Shown here: in pieces, positions 43,982-52,664 of the stretch
How positions within the stretch are numbered: the first letter of the stretch is position 1
How the letters are laid out: each line of letters starts with the position of its first letter
Origin: Microbacterium sp. AB
Lineage (GTDB): Bacteria > Actinomycetota > Actinomycetes > Actinomycetales > Microbacteriaceae
Assembly: GCF_032878875.1 (NCBI RefSeq)
Contig: NZ_CP118157.1
Coordinates: 3,472,001 to 3,536,000, forward strand
Length of the DNA: 64,000 nucleotides
Direction: 5' to 3'
Program-made: the position numbers and the translations under genes
The notes under the pieces: generated by a model
Databases searched by the model: none
What the model was told of the DNA's origin: nothing
What the model saw: the letters and a program-made list of their open reading frames with translations, nothing else

Positions 43982-45613
43982 TCAGCCGCCCAGACGCCGC
44001 AGCACGGCGGACTCGGCGACGGTCGCGAGGGCGTAGAGCCCGAGCGACACCAGGACGGTCGCGGCGACCGACGACCACACGAAGAGGTAGTCGGCTGCTG
44101 CCGCGGCCCGAAGCATGTCGGAGCCCAGCCCCTCGCCGGTCGCGAGCCACTCGGCGATGAAGGCGCCGAGCATCGCCGTGGGCGCCGCGACGCGCGCTGC
44201 CGCGAGGATGGCGGGGACGGAGGCCGGGAGGAGGATGTGGCGCACGGCGCTCAGCGCGCCGCCGCCGTTCACGGTCACGAGGTCGCGCCCGGCGCGAGGC
44301 GCCCTGTCCATCGCCCCCGAGATCGTCACGTAGCTGGGGAGGAAGGCCACGAGGCCTGCGATGAAGACCACCACGCCGAGGCCGCGGCCGAAGAGCAGCA
44401 CGAACAGCGGTGTCATCGCCACGAGGGGCACCGCTCGCATGGCGATGACGAATGGCGTCGCGATCGACCGGACGGGGCGGCTGACCGACGTCGCCGCCGC
44501 CGCGAGGACGGCGGCGAGCGTGCCTGCCGCGTAACCGACGAGGGTGTCTCGCACGGTGACGGCGAGGGAGGATCCGACGACGGCCCGGTTCGTGGATGCC
44601 TCGGCTCCCCGGAAGAGGTATGCGGCGACGTCGCCGGGCGTCTTCATGAAGTAGGGGCTCAGCCCGCTGAACGCGACGGCCGCCCACCACACGGCGACGA
44701 TGAGGGCGAGGCTCAGAGCGGCGGAGCCGAGCGCGACGACGATCCGCCGGACGGGCCCTCCCGCGTGCACGGCGGGAGACGGAAGCGTCTGGATCGCCGT
44801 GTGGTGGTTCATCCACGGGACGAGCAGACGCTCGGCGAGCACCGTCGCGATGTAGAACGCCGCCGCGAGCAGGGTCGTGGAGAGGGCGAGTCCCCAGGTG
44901 CGGGTGATGTCGAGGGACTGCTGCGCGTACACCATGGCGATGCCGAGGCCCGACTTCGCACCGAGGTACTCGCCCACCACGGCGCCGAGGACCGCGGCGG
45001 GCGCCGCGATGCGCAGCCCGGAGAACAGGGAGGGCAGGCTCGCGGGGAGCTGCACGAGCAGCAGACGGCGCATCCGGCCTCCGCCCGAGACGGCCACGAG
45101 GTCGAGGGCGGCGGGATCGGCCCCGCGCAGGCCGAGCAGCAGCGCGACGAGGGTCGTGAAGAACACGCCCTGGGCCGAGATCACGATCGAGGCCTGCCCT
45201 CCCGGCATGATCGCCGTGAGGATGGGCGCGAGCGCGACGATCGGCAGGCAGTAGAGCGCCACGAAGAGCCGGAAGAAGAGCACCTCGATCGGCCGCACGA
45301 GGATGAAGACGGCTGCGGCGAGGACCGCCACGAGGTTGCCCCACGTCCATCCGTACAGGGCCTCGAGCCCCGTCTGCACGACGTTGGGCCACGCGAAGCC
45401 GATGTCCTCGACGAAACGCTCGACGACGAGGCTGGGAGCCGGCAGGGCGTACACCCCGGCGAGCACGGTGCGGGAGGCGATCTCCCAGGCGCCGACGACG
45501 CCGAGCACGACCGCGGCTGCCGGGAGCGCCCCTCGTACAGCGGCCCATGCGGCCCGGCCCTTCCCCGTCGCGCGGTAGGGCGCGACGGCGGATGCCGGTG
45601 TCGGAGCGGTCAT
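43982..45613 (-). CDS. Fused two-domain ABC permease (two BPD_transp_1 units)
   Basis: 543 aa, twice the usual length. Two homologous halves, about 25-270 and 300-543, each contain the EAA-type cytoplasmic loop: [20 protein letters not shown] in the first and [20 protein letters not shown] in the second. Each half has about six helices, so one chain could form the whole translocation pore. ATGA overlap with the UbiD-family gene. Fused NMT1-type permeases are uncommon; most importers of this class use a homodimer. Confidence 0.85.
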   Translation of the reverse strand: MTAPTPASAVAPYRATGKGRAAWAAVRGALPAAAVVLGVVGAWEIASRTVLAGVYALPAPSLVVERFVEDIGFAWPNVVQTGLEALYGWTWGNLVAVLAAAVFILVRPIEVLFFRLFVALYCLPIVALAPILTAIMPGGQASIVISAQGVFFTTLVALLLGLRGADPAALDLVAVSGGGRMRRLLLVQLPASLPSLFSGLRIAAPAAVLGAVVGEYLGAKSGLGIAMVYAQQSLDITRTWGLALSTTLLAAAFYIATVLAERLLVPWMNHHTAIQTLPSPAVHAGGPVRRIVVALGSAALSLALIVAVWWAAVAFSGLSPYFMKTPGDVAAYLFRGAEASTNRAVVGSSLAVTVRDTLVGYAAGTLAAVLAAAATSVSRPVRSIATPFVIAMRAVPLVAMTPLFVLLFGRGLGVVVFIAGLVAFLPSYVTISGAMDRAPRAGRDLVTVNGGGALSAVRHILLPASVPAILAAARVAAPTAMLGAFIAEWLATGEGLGSDMLRAAAAADYLFVWSSVAATVLVSLGLYALATVAESAVLRRLGG

Positions 45614-46989
45614 CGCAGGCCTCCCGCCGCATCGGCGAGCAGGGCGGCCGCACGACGGCGTGCCTCCGCAGAGATCTCGATGGGCGCGGCCGTGAACGGC
45701 TGCGTGCGGGTCGCGTCGATCGCCAGCCGTGAAGTCGTCCCCTGGGGGTCGGCGGAGGGATCGAGGGCGCTGCCCGGCAGCCCTCCGACGACGAAGATGT
45801 CGCGCTCCGGCTGCATGTGCACCGCCATCGCCCAGAGCACGTCGGCATCCCGTGTGACGTCGATGTCGGCGTCGACCGTCACGACCGTCTTGAGGTACGG
45901 ATCCCATCCGAGGAGTGCCGTCGCGATCTGCCGCGCCTCGCCGCGGCGCAGCTGGTCGACCGCGACGTAGGCGTGGAAGTGCGTGCCGGACGCGGGGTAG
46001 TGCACCCGCACGATCTGCGGGAACCGGCCGCGGAGGGTCGTGACGACATCAGCCTCCCGAGGCAGCCGGCCGAGCGTGAGATGGTCGGCCGAGCGCCCGC
46101 CCGTCACGCTGAGGAGCATGGGCGAGCGCCGCATGAGCACGGCGTCGATCTCGAGCACGTCGCGCGTGGAGCGGTCGGACGAGTAGCCGCTGAACTCGCC
46201 GAACGGCCCCTCCGCCGCGTCGTCGGCCGGATCGATCGTGCCCTCGACGACGATCTCGGCGTCGGCGGGCACCTCGATCCCGTGCACGGGAGTGGCGACC
46301 ACCCTCAGCGGCTCGCCGAGGAGCCCGCCCGCGATGTGCCGCTCGTCGACGCTCTCCGCGGCGCGCGCGGAGGCGGCGAGGTGGAAGAGCGGATGAGCGC
46401 CGATCACCATCGCGACGGGCATCCGCGTCCCCTCACGCTCGTGACGCCGCAGCATGCGCCAGAGATCGCCCCGCGAATGCAGGCTCAGCGCCAGCCGCGC
46501 GCGACCGGCCGGTGTGGCGCGGTGATAGCTCAGGTTCCCGACGCCCGTCTCCGGATCGTCTGCGACGACGACACCGCTGGTGATGTACGGCCCGAGATCG
46601 GAGGCGAAGTGCCGGAGCAGAGGCAGCCGGGAGAGATCGACGTCGTCGCCCGCCCTGACCGACGCGAGCACGGCGCCGTCGTCCACGCGAACGGGGGCCA
46701 GTGCCTGATCCTGCCGGCGCGCGTACTCCGCATGGAGCTCGTCCTGGCCGACGCCGAGCATCCGGGCGATGCGCTCCCGGCTGGCGAAGACGTTCGTCAG
46801 GACGGGGACGTCGACGCCGCCGTCCACCCCGGGTGCGTGCACGACCGGCGACCGGCCCGACCGTTCCAGCTCGTCGACGACGGCCGTGAGCACGCCGTCG
46901 GCGCGCACCGGTGCGGCGAGCGCGAGGACGTCGTCGGGGTGCTCGCGCCCGTAATCGGCGAACCAGCTCTGCAGATCCTGTGCCCTCAT
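45610..46989 (-). CDS. UbiD-family prFMN-dependent decarboxylase
   Basis: 459 aa. The prFMN-site elements are present: VGNLSYHR (Asn152, Arg157) and the catalytic EGPFGEFSGY (Glu260, Glu265); later KTVVTVDADIDVTRDADVLWAMA core (shown in part: VTVDADIDVTRDADVLW) is the metal-region motif. Non-ubiquinone UbiD enzymes decarboxylate aromatic, heteroaromatic or unsaturated acids, as in HmfF or Fdc1. UbiX from the same operon supplies the cofactor. ATGA overlaps at both ends. Confidence 0.88.
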   Translation of the reverse strand: MRAQDLQSWFADYGREHPDDVLALAAPVRADGVLTAVVDELERSGRSPVVHAPGVDGGVDVPVLTNVFASRERIARMLGVGQDELHAEYARRQDQALAPVRVDDGAVLASVRAGDDVDLSRLPLLRHFASDLGPYITSGVVVADDPETGVGNLSYHRATPAGRARLALSLHSRGDLWRMLRRHEREGTRMPVAMVIGAHPLFHLAASARAAESVDERHIAGGLLGEPLRVVATPVHGIEVPADAEIVVEGTIDPADDAAEGPFGEFSGYSSDRSTRDVLEIDAVLMRRSPMLLSVTGGRSADHLTLGRLPREADVVTTLRGRFPQIVRVHYPASGTHFHAYVAVDQLRRGEARQIATALLGWDPYLKTVVTVDADIDVTRDADVLWAMAVHMQPERDIFVVGGLPGSALDPSADPQGTTSRLAIDATRTQPFTAAPIEISAEARRRAAALLADAAGGLR

Positions 46990-48317
46990 GCGGCGACCTC
47001 CGCGGGGATGCCGGTCGCCCGTGCGGCGACGACGGCGGCGCCGAGCGCAGCGAGCTGACGGTCCGCGAGAGAGAGCACGGGGATCCCGGCGGCCGCCTCG
47101 ATCCGGGACCGGACGGTGCGGGAGCGGGCACCGCCGCCGGCGAGCACCACGATGTCGGGCGCGGAGTGGGCGGACAGGCGCTCGATCATCCGGATCGCGC
47201 CGTCGGCGACGGCGGCCAGCACGGCGAACGCCAGCTCGGCAGGGCCCGTCTCACGCACGAGGCCTTCGATCGATCCCGCGCGGCCCGTGCCCCAGACGTC
47301 CATGAACGGCGTGTCGATCGCGAGCGACGCATCGGACACGCGGGCGCCCGCGAGCGCGTCGAGCTCCTCCGCACGGCAACGGAGGAGCCCGCACAGCCAG
47401 TCGACCTGGAACATGCCCGTGCCGTCTCCGCCCTCGACCGCACGCGATCCCGGGGCGGAGAGGTCGCCGCGCAGCACCTCGTAGGTGAGGTCTCCGGCGA
47501 GCCGCGCGGCGACGCCGGGGGCGGAGACGACGCTGGTAACAGTCGTCGTGGAGAGGGAGGCAAGGAGCACGCGCGAGGCGAAGTCGGGCGAGTCGGCGAG
47601 ACCCCGCAGGGCGACGGGCGTGTCGCCGGGGGCGCTGACGACCGGGATGCCGTGACGCAGTCCGAGCGCATCGGCGGCCTCGGGGAGGAGCCCTCCCACG
47701 ACCTCGTCGATGGCGACCAGCTCGGGGAGGACGTGCGACAGCCCCAGTGCTCCGAGCAGTTCGCCATCCGGCTCCGCCGTCTCCGCGCGCAGGATGCCGA
47801 GACGACGCGCGACGCCCACGCCCATGGCCAGTCGCCCCGTCAGCAGACGGTTGACGGCGTCCTGGGGGCCGACCAGCCGGGAACCGGGCACGGCGACCGT
47901 CCGGCGCATGAGGTGGCTCAGCTTCGGCAGCCCGGAGAGGGGGAAGACCGGGCACCCCGTACGAGCGACCGGCGCGGCCCCGACGGCTGCGCGCACCTCG
48001 GGCATCGTCTCCAACGAGACGACGTCGAAGTCGGGAAGGACCTCGCTCAGGGGCTCGCCGTCGGCGCCCAGGGCGACGACGGAGCCGCGGATGGCCGCGA
48101 CGGCCATCGCGCCGACGGCCGCGCGCACCTCGTCGGGGAGATCGCGGACGACGAGCACGAGCGTGCGCCAGTAGGTCTCGAGCGGACGTCGGGCGGGAGG
48201 CAGCGCACCGGGGTAGAGACGAGACGCCTCCGCGAGCACCTCGCGGCCCCGCGCCGCCGCGACGCGCACACCGTGGCTCCCCAGGTCGACGCCGAGCGCC
48301 ACCTCCGCCGCGGTCAC
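46986..48317 (-). CDS. FGGY-family carbohydrate kinase
   Basis: 443 aa, a little shorter than the typical 480-520. N-terminal ALGVDLGSHGVRVAAARGRE is the phosphate-1 motif, and C-terminal IVVLAGGGARSRTVRSRIE the adenosine motif. FGGY kinases phosphorylate pentuloses, polyols or, for LsrK, autoinducer-2. Next to a DhnA-type aldolase and a Zn-dehydrogenase it suggests kinase then aldol cleavage of a sugar-like fragment. GTG start overlaps the dehydrogenase stop as GTGA. Confidence 0.83.
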   Translation of the reverse strand: MTAAEVALGVDLGSHGVRVAAARGREVLAEASRLYPGALPPARRPLETYWRTLVLVVRDLPDEVRAAVGAMAVAAIRGSVVALGADGEPLSEVLPDFDVVSLETMPEVRAAVGAAPVARTGCPVFPLSGLPKLSHLMRRTVAVPGSRLVGPQDAVNRLLTGRLAMGVGVARRLGILRAETAEPDGELLGALGLSHVLPELVAIDEVVGGLLPEAADALGLRHGIPVVSAPGDTPVALRGLADSPDFASRVLLASLSTTTVTSVVSAPGVAARLAGDLTYEVLRGDLSAPGSRAVEGGDGTGMFQVDWLCGLLRCRAEELDALAGARVSDASLAIDTPFMDVWGTGRAGSIEGLVRETGPAELAFAVLAAVADGAIRMIERLSAHSAPDIVVLAGGGARSRTVRSRIEAAAGIPVLSLADRQLAALGAAVVAARATGIPAEVAA

Positions 48318-49369
48318 GCGGCAGCGCCGATCCTGATCGCGGGCTTGAGCGCGCCCGGCTCCCCGACGGCCTCGAAGGCGTCCGACAGCTCGGCGAGCGC
48401 GACGGACGGCGTGCGGATGGCCTCCTCCGCCACAGCTCCCCGCTCCAGGAGGGAGACGGCCTCCGCGGCGTGATGACGCTCGAACCCCACCACGCCGACG
48501 ATCCGCTGACGCCGGTAGTGCAGCCGGTTGGTGTCGATCGGCGCGGTCCGTCCCGCGGACGCCGAGGAGAAGAGCACGACGCGTCCTCCCGGCGCGAGCG
48601 CCTCGAGTCCGCGCAGCGCGGCAGGGACGTGCCCCGCGCCTCCGGCGACGACGAACACGACGTCGACCTCATCGAGCTGCTCCGGGGTGACGCCCGGCGC
48701 GCCGTGCGCGGACGCCTGCGCGAGGCGGTCGTCGCGCACGTCGACGCCGACCGCCTGCACGCCCCGGTCGGCGAGCACGTCCAGGTGCAGCAGGCCCATC
48801 GCGCCGAGGCCGATCACCGCGGCGCGCTCGCCCGCCCTCAGGCCTGCGGCCTCGACGCTGCAGACGACGTCGGCCAGCGGCTCGACAAGGCTCGCCGCCG
48901 CGAAGCCGACGGCAGCGGGGATCGGGATCAGGTTCGCCGCGGGCACGATCGCCCGCTCGCTGAAGCCGCCCGTGATGCCCGTGGTCGCCGCCAGCCCGGC
49001 GCAGGCGACGGGGTCGCCTGCGGCCGCGCCGATCCCCAGCAGGCTCGTGCAGAGCCCGGGACGCCCGGTCGTGCACGCCCGGCATGCGCCGCAGCGCAAC
49101 ACGGGGTCGACCGCTGCGCGCATCCCGAGGAGCGCCTCGTCCCCGTCGGAGGTCTCGACGACCGTGCCCGCGAACTCGTGTCCGAGGACGAGCCCCCGCC
49201 CGCCCAGGCGTTCGGCGAGCGCGGCGTCGTCCCACTTCTTCACGTCCGTGGGACACAGGCTCGCCGCCTCGACCGCGAGGAGCACGTGACCGGGCCCCGG
49301 ACGCGGCGTCTCCGCCTCGACGGCGCGCAGGGCGCGATGACCGGAGAGCTCCATCTGCAGATGCGTCAT
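48314..49369 (-). CDS. Zinc-dependent medium-chain dehydrogenase (sorbitol/threonine DH-like)
   Basis: 351 aa. Catalytic zinc ligands Cys39 (SLCPTD), His64-Glu65 (LGHEFAG); structural zinc Cys93, Cys96, Cys99, Cys107; Rossmann GLGAMGLLHLDVLADRG. Probably oxidises a secondary alcohol of a polyol-like intermediate with NAD(P). ATGA overlap with the aldolase gene. Confidence 0.85.
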   Translation of the reverse strand: MTHLQMELSGHRALRAVEAETPRPGPGHVLLAVEAASLCPTDVKKWDDAALAERLGGRGLVLGHEFAGTVVETSDGDEALLGMRAAVDPVLRCGACRACTTGRPGLCTSLLGIGAAAGDPVACAGLAATTGITGGFSERAIVPAANLIPIPAAVGFAAASLVEPLADVVCSVEAAGLRAGERAAVIGLGAMGLLHLDVLADRGVQAVGVDVRDDRLAQASAHGAPGVTPEQLDEVDVVFVVAGGAGHVPAALRGLEALAPGGRVVLFSSASAGRTAPIDTNRLHYRRQRIVGVVGFERHHAAEAVSLLERGAVAEEAIRTPSVALAELSDAFEAVGEPGALKPAIRIGAAA

Positions 49370-50205
49370 CGCACCGCTCCTCTCGACGCGGCGCGTTCGG
49401 CGTCCGTCAGGATCTCCCGCGCGCCGTCGGGGTCGCGGTCGTGGACGACCCGTGCGAGCGCGGAGATCGCCGCGGCCGGGTCGGGCCTCGCCCACACGTT
49501 CCTGCCGACGACGACCCCCGTCGCGCCTGCGGCGATCCAGGCGTCGACGTCGCGCACGAACCCCTCGGCCGAGGCGGGCGAGCCCCCGAGCACGAAGACG
49601 GGTCCGACGGCGTGCGCGACGATGCCGGCGAGCACGTCGTGGTCGTGCGGAGCATGGATCTTGACGCTGTCGGCGCCGAGCTCCCACGCCACCCGCGCCG
49701 AGTGGGCGATCACGGCGTCGTCGTGTCGGGCATCGGCCCCCCACAGGGCGGGCTCGATCATGAGCGGGAGGCCCACGGCGTGCGCCTCCTCCGCGAGCGC
49801 CGCGATCATGGCCACGGAGTCGGCGTGCGCGGCGGCGTCGCCGACGGCGATGGGAAGCACGACCTTGCCCGATGTCGCCCCCTGTCCGAGCGCCGTCGCG
49901 GGCGAGAGCGCACGGCGGTGGGCGAGCAGCGGGCCGTGTCCGCCGGGGGTGTCGGAGAAGATCGGTGCGTCGAGCGCCGTCACGAGCGCCGGCGCGCCGG
50001 GACGGATGAGGCGTGGGCCGGCCGCGCGCGAGAGGCCGGGGCCGAGCAGGAGGCCCTGCGCGCTGCTCGCCCCGAGCGTGTCGAGGATCCCCGGAACGTC
50101 CTCGCCGCCCTCGGGCGCCCCGCCCCCGCCGTGGTCGAACGCGACCATGACGGAGCGCCCGGAGGGAGCGAGCAGCGACATGGTGCGGATGGCGCAGCCG
50201 TTCAC
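49366..50205 (-). CDS. DhnA/LsrF-type class I aldolase
   Basis: 279 aa, (beta/alpha)8 fold. MVAFDHGGG near residue 20, the likely Schiff-base Lys182 in GADSVKIHAPHD, PVFVLGGSPAS and TGVVVGRNVWARPD fit the DhnA family (class I fructose-bisphosphate aldolase, LsrF thiolase, Cgl0159-like inositol aldolases). GTG 50205 has GGAGGAACCC and overlaps the regulator stop as GTGA. It would cleave the phosphorylated product of the FGGY kinase; inference. Confidence 0.8.
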   Translation of the reverse strand: MNGCAIRTMSLLAPSGRSVMVAFDHGGGGAPEGGEDVPGILDTLGASSAQGLLLGPGLSRAAGPRLIRPGAPALVTALDAPIFSDTPGGHGPLLAHRRALSPATALGQGATSGKVVLPIAVGDAAAHADSVAMIAALAEEAHAVGLPLMIEPALWGADARHDDAVIAHSARVAWELGADSVKIHAPHDHDVLAGIVAHAVGPVFVLGGSPASAEGFVRDVDAWIAAGATGVVVGRNVWARPDPAAAISALARVVHDRDPDGAREILTDAERAASRGAVR

Positions 50206-50945
50206 GGGTTCCTCCAGAGCGAGACGGTGGGCTGGTGGCGGTCGGGGCGGATCCAGGTCTCCGCGATGTCGACGACGGTGCGATCGTCGAGCCCGAAGGT
50301 GACCTGGCTCAGATGCGTCAGAGGCGTGCCGGGTGCCACCCGCAGCAGTCCGGCGAGCTCGGCGTCGGCGGCGCGCGCGGCGAAGGTGAGGTCGCTGCGC
50401 CCGAGCGCGAGGCCGAAGTCGAGCTCGAGCACGCGGTAGAGCGACCGACCGTCCAGAGCCGTCGTCGTGAGCGTCGGCGCGAGCGCCGTCGGGATGCAGT
50501 TGTGCAGGACCGAGACGGGCTCCCCGTTCGCGCTGCGCAGTCTGCGCAGCTGCACGGCAGGACCGTTCTCGGGGCGTGCTCCCCACGATCCGGGCTCCCG
50601 CATGTGCCTCCCCAGCACCCTCGTCTCGAACTCCATGCCCGCGGCGGTCATCCGCTCGCCGAGCGACTCGAACGTGCGCCCGCGACCTCCGGCCTTCTCC
50701 GGAGAGACGAAGGTGCCGAGACCCTGCCGCTGCACGACATGGCCTGTCCTCACCAGATCCGTGAAGGCACGGCGCAGCGTGCCGCGCGCGACGCCGATGT
50801 CGGCGGCGAGCTCGGGTTCCGACTTGAACTGCTGGCCGTTTCCCCACAGGCCCGAGTCGATGCGCCGACGCACCTCGCCCGCGATCCGCTCGTACAGCGG
50901 GTCGACGCCGTCCGGCACACCCGTCAGGGTCAGCAACGGTTCCAT
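50202..50945 (-). CDS. GntR/HutC-family transcriptional regulator
   Basis: 247 aa. N-terminal winged helix (10-80) has YERIAGEVRRRIDSGLWG and SEPELAADIGVARGTLRRAF; the C-terminal UTRA ligand domain has RRLRSANGEPVSVLHNCIP and LTHLSQVTFGLDDRTVVD. ATG 50945 follows GAGGAGGACG, better than a TTG at 50993. First gene of the operon, so probably autoregulated, through the palindromes in the upstream gap. UTRA ligands are often sugar phosphates or pathway intermediates. Confidence 0.88.
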   Translation of the reverse strand: MEPLLTLTGVPDGVDPLYERIAGEVRRRIDSGLWGNGQQFKSEPELAADIGVARGTLRRAFTDLVRTGHVVQRQGLGTFVSPEKAGGRGRTFESLGERMTAAGMEFETRVLGRHMREPGSWGARPENGPAVQLRRLRSANGEPVSVLHNCIPTALAPTLTTTALDGRSLYRVLELDFGLALGRSDLTFAARAADAELAGLLRVAPGTPLTHLSQVTFGLDDRTVVDIAETWIRPDRHQPTVSLWRNP

Positions 50946-50988
50946 CGTCCTCCTCGGCTCGCGTCTTCTGGCAGCGACTCTAGATGTG

Positions 50989-51004
50989 GACAACCATGGA
51001 TGTC
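50989..51004. promoter_or_regulatory. Candidate GntR operator palindrome
   Basis: GACAACCATGGATGTC, two 8-base arms matching at 7 of 8 positions, 44 bases upstream of the gntR ATG. Length and position suit a HutC-type operator. Confidence 0.45.
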
Positions 51005-51029
51005 TATATGCGTCGGCAGGGCCCGAGAT

Positions 51030-51075
51030 GTCACTATTTATGCTGATTTATCAGGGATTTCATACATGAATGAGA
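51030..51075. promoter_or_regulatory. AT-rich divergent promoter island with two palindromes
   Basis: This unusually AT-rich stretch holds CTGATTTATCAG (51043-51054, perfect 5-base arms) and TTCATACATGAA (51059-51070, perfect 5-base arms). It lies in the 220-base gap between gntR and the divergent amidohydrolase. -10-like sequences occur on both strands but I cannot choose one. Confidence 0.45.
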
Positions 51076-51165
51076 CGAGTCGGCGGATGTTAAGCCTGTG
51101 TAAAACCCTCGTTTCGCGCTGCCTCGCCGGGCGACTCCGACCCCGCCCGCCCCGAGACTGAGGGC

Positions 51166-52548
51166 ATGCCCTCAGCCGCCCCTCTCCTGCTCGTCCCCGA
51201 CCACGTCGTGACGATGGACGACACCCGCACCGTGCTGTCGGACGCCGCCGTCCTCGTGCGCGGGGACACGATCGATGCCGTCGGCCCCTCCGACGAGCTC
51301 GCACGGGCGCATCCGCACGCGCGCCGCCTGGACCTGCCCGACCGCCTGCTCATGCCGGGGCTGGTGAACGCCCACCACCACTCCGGCCTGCTGCGCGGCA
51401 CGGCCGAGCACCTGCCGGTGTGGGAGTGGCTCCGTCTCCACATCGACCCGATGCACCGCGTGCTGCGCCCCGACGAGGCGGAGGCCGCGGCCTGGCTCTG
51501 CTACGCGGAGGGCCTGCTCGGCGGCACGACGACCGTCGTGGACATGTGGCGGTACATGGAGGGCGCCGCCCGGGCGGCGTCGGCTCTCGGCAACCGCGTC
51601 GTCACCGTCAACTACGTCGGCGCGCACCCCGACTTCGACTACTTCGACACCCTCGACGACAACGAGCGGATGCTGCGCGAGTGGACCGGCGCCGCGAACG
51701 GCCGGATCATGCCGTGGGTCGGGCTGGAGCACCCGTTCTACGCCGACGAGGCGGGCCAGAGGCGGGCGATCGCGATGGCCCGCGACTACGACACGGGGCT
51801 CTACACGCACTGCAGCGAGTCGGAGATCGAGCTGGCCGACTTCGACGCGCGTCACGGCGCGCGCCCCATGATCGCCCTCGACAGGCTGGGGTTCTTCGAC
51901 GCGCCGCGCGCCATGATCGCGCACGCCGTCTGGCTCGACGACGACGAGGTGGGGCTCATCGCCGAGCGCGGCGTGGGCGTCTCGCACAACCCCGTGTCGA
52001 ACATGAAGCTCGCGAGCGGCATGGCCCCCGTCGCCGAGATGCTCGCGGCGGGCGTCGCGGTCGGCATCGGCACGGACGGCGAGAAGGAGAACAACAACCT
52101 CGACATGTTCGAGGAGATGAAGGTGGCCTCGCTGCTCGGCAAGCTGCGCACGATGGACGCCGCCGCCATGGACTCCTGGCAGGTGCTCGAGATGGCCACC
52201 CGGGGAGGCGCCCGCGCGATCGGTCGGGGCGACGAGCTCGGAGCGATCGCCGCCGGGCGCAAGGCCGACCTCGTCGCCGTGCGCACCGACACTCCGCGGA
52301 TGACGCCCCTGCTCGCGGACGGGGCGCACGCCAACCTGCACCACAACCTCGTCCACGCCGTGCGGGGGTCGGACGTCGACCTCACGATGGTCGACGGGGA
52401 CGTCGTCGTGCGGGACGGACGGCTCGTGAACGCCGATCTCGGCGAGATCATCGCCCGCGTACGCGCGCTCGCACCGGGTCTGTTCGAGCGCCGGCGCGCG
52501 TACCTCGAGTCCGTCGGCGAGCTCGAGGGCCTGTACGGGGAGCGCTGA
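51166..52548 (+). CDS. Amidohydrolase, chlorohydrolase/SAH-deaminase-like
   Basis: 460 aa. Metal ligands: MPGLVNAHHHSGLLRGT (HxH type), LYTHCSESE, AMIAHAVWLDD and VAVGIGTDGEKENNNLDMF (Asp). It belongs with the MtaD/SAH deaminase, 8-oxoguanine deaminase and triazine hydrolase group. The substrate is probably an amino- or halo-heterocycle. It is divergent from the 15-gene operon and shares its regulatory gap, so GntR control is plausible. Weak GAGG before the ATG. Confidence 0.83.
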   Translation: MPSAAPLLLVPDHVVTMDDTRTVLSDAAVLVRGDTIDAVGPSDELARAHPHARRLDLPDRLLMPGLVNAHHHSGLLRGTAEHLPVWEWLRLHIDPMHRVLRPDEAEAAAWLCYAEGLLGGTTTVVDMWRYMEGAARAASALGNRVVTVNYVGAHPDFDYFDTLDDNERMLREWTGAANGRIMPWVGLEHPFYADEAGQRRAIAMARDYDTGLYTHCSESEIELADFDARHGARPMIALDRLGFFDAPRAMIAHAVWLDDDEVGLIAERGVGVSHNPVSNMKLASGMAPVAEMLAAGVAVGIGTDGEKENNNLDMFEEMKVASLLGKLRTMDAAAMDSWQVLEMATRGGARAIGRGDELGAIAAGRKADLVAVRTDTPRMTPLLADGAHANLHHNLVHAVRGSDVDLTMVDGDVVVRDGRLVNADLGEIIARVRALAPGLFERRRAYLESVGELEGLYGER

Positions 52549-52604
52549 GCGTCGCGGCGAGGGACGCGGAGACGACCGGTGCGGCCCGGGGCGGCGCACC
52601 CGGC

Positions 52605-52620
52605 CGGCGCGAAGGCGCCG
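52605..52620 (+). terminator. Small hairpin after the amidohydrolase
   Basis: CGGCGC and GCGCCG form a 6-bp stem over a GAAG tetraloop, 56 bases after the stop and 45 before the ligase ATG. The gap holds no gene. Confidence 0.3.
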
Positions 52621-52664
52621 CGGATACCCTGGAGGGACTGCCCATCTCTCCTCGGGAGTCCCGC

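Noticed and set aside
45610..46989. UbiD/UbiX as ubiquinone biosynthesis genes
   Set aside because: Actinobacteria of this kind use menaquinone, and the genes lie inside a transport-linked catabolic operon.
34833..50945. Sulfoquinovose degradation (sulfo-EMP or monooxygenase type) as the operon function
   Set aside because: No sulfoquinovosidase, SQ isomerase or characteristic sulfo-sugar reductase is present, although a sulfonate substrate is not excluded.
50946..51165. TPP or other riboswitch in the operon leader
   Set aside because: No TPP-type CTGAGA/ACCTGA pair or other riboswitch core was seen; the palindromes are short and DNA-operator-like.
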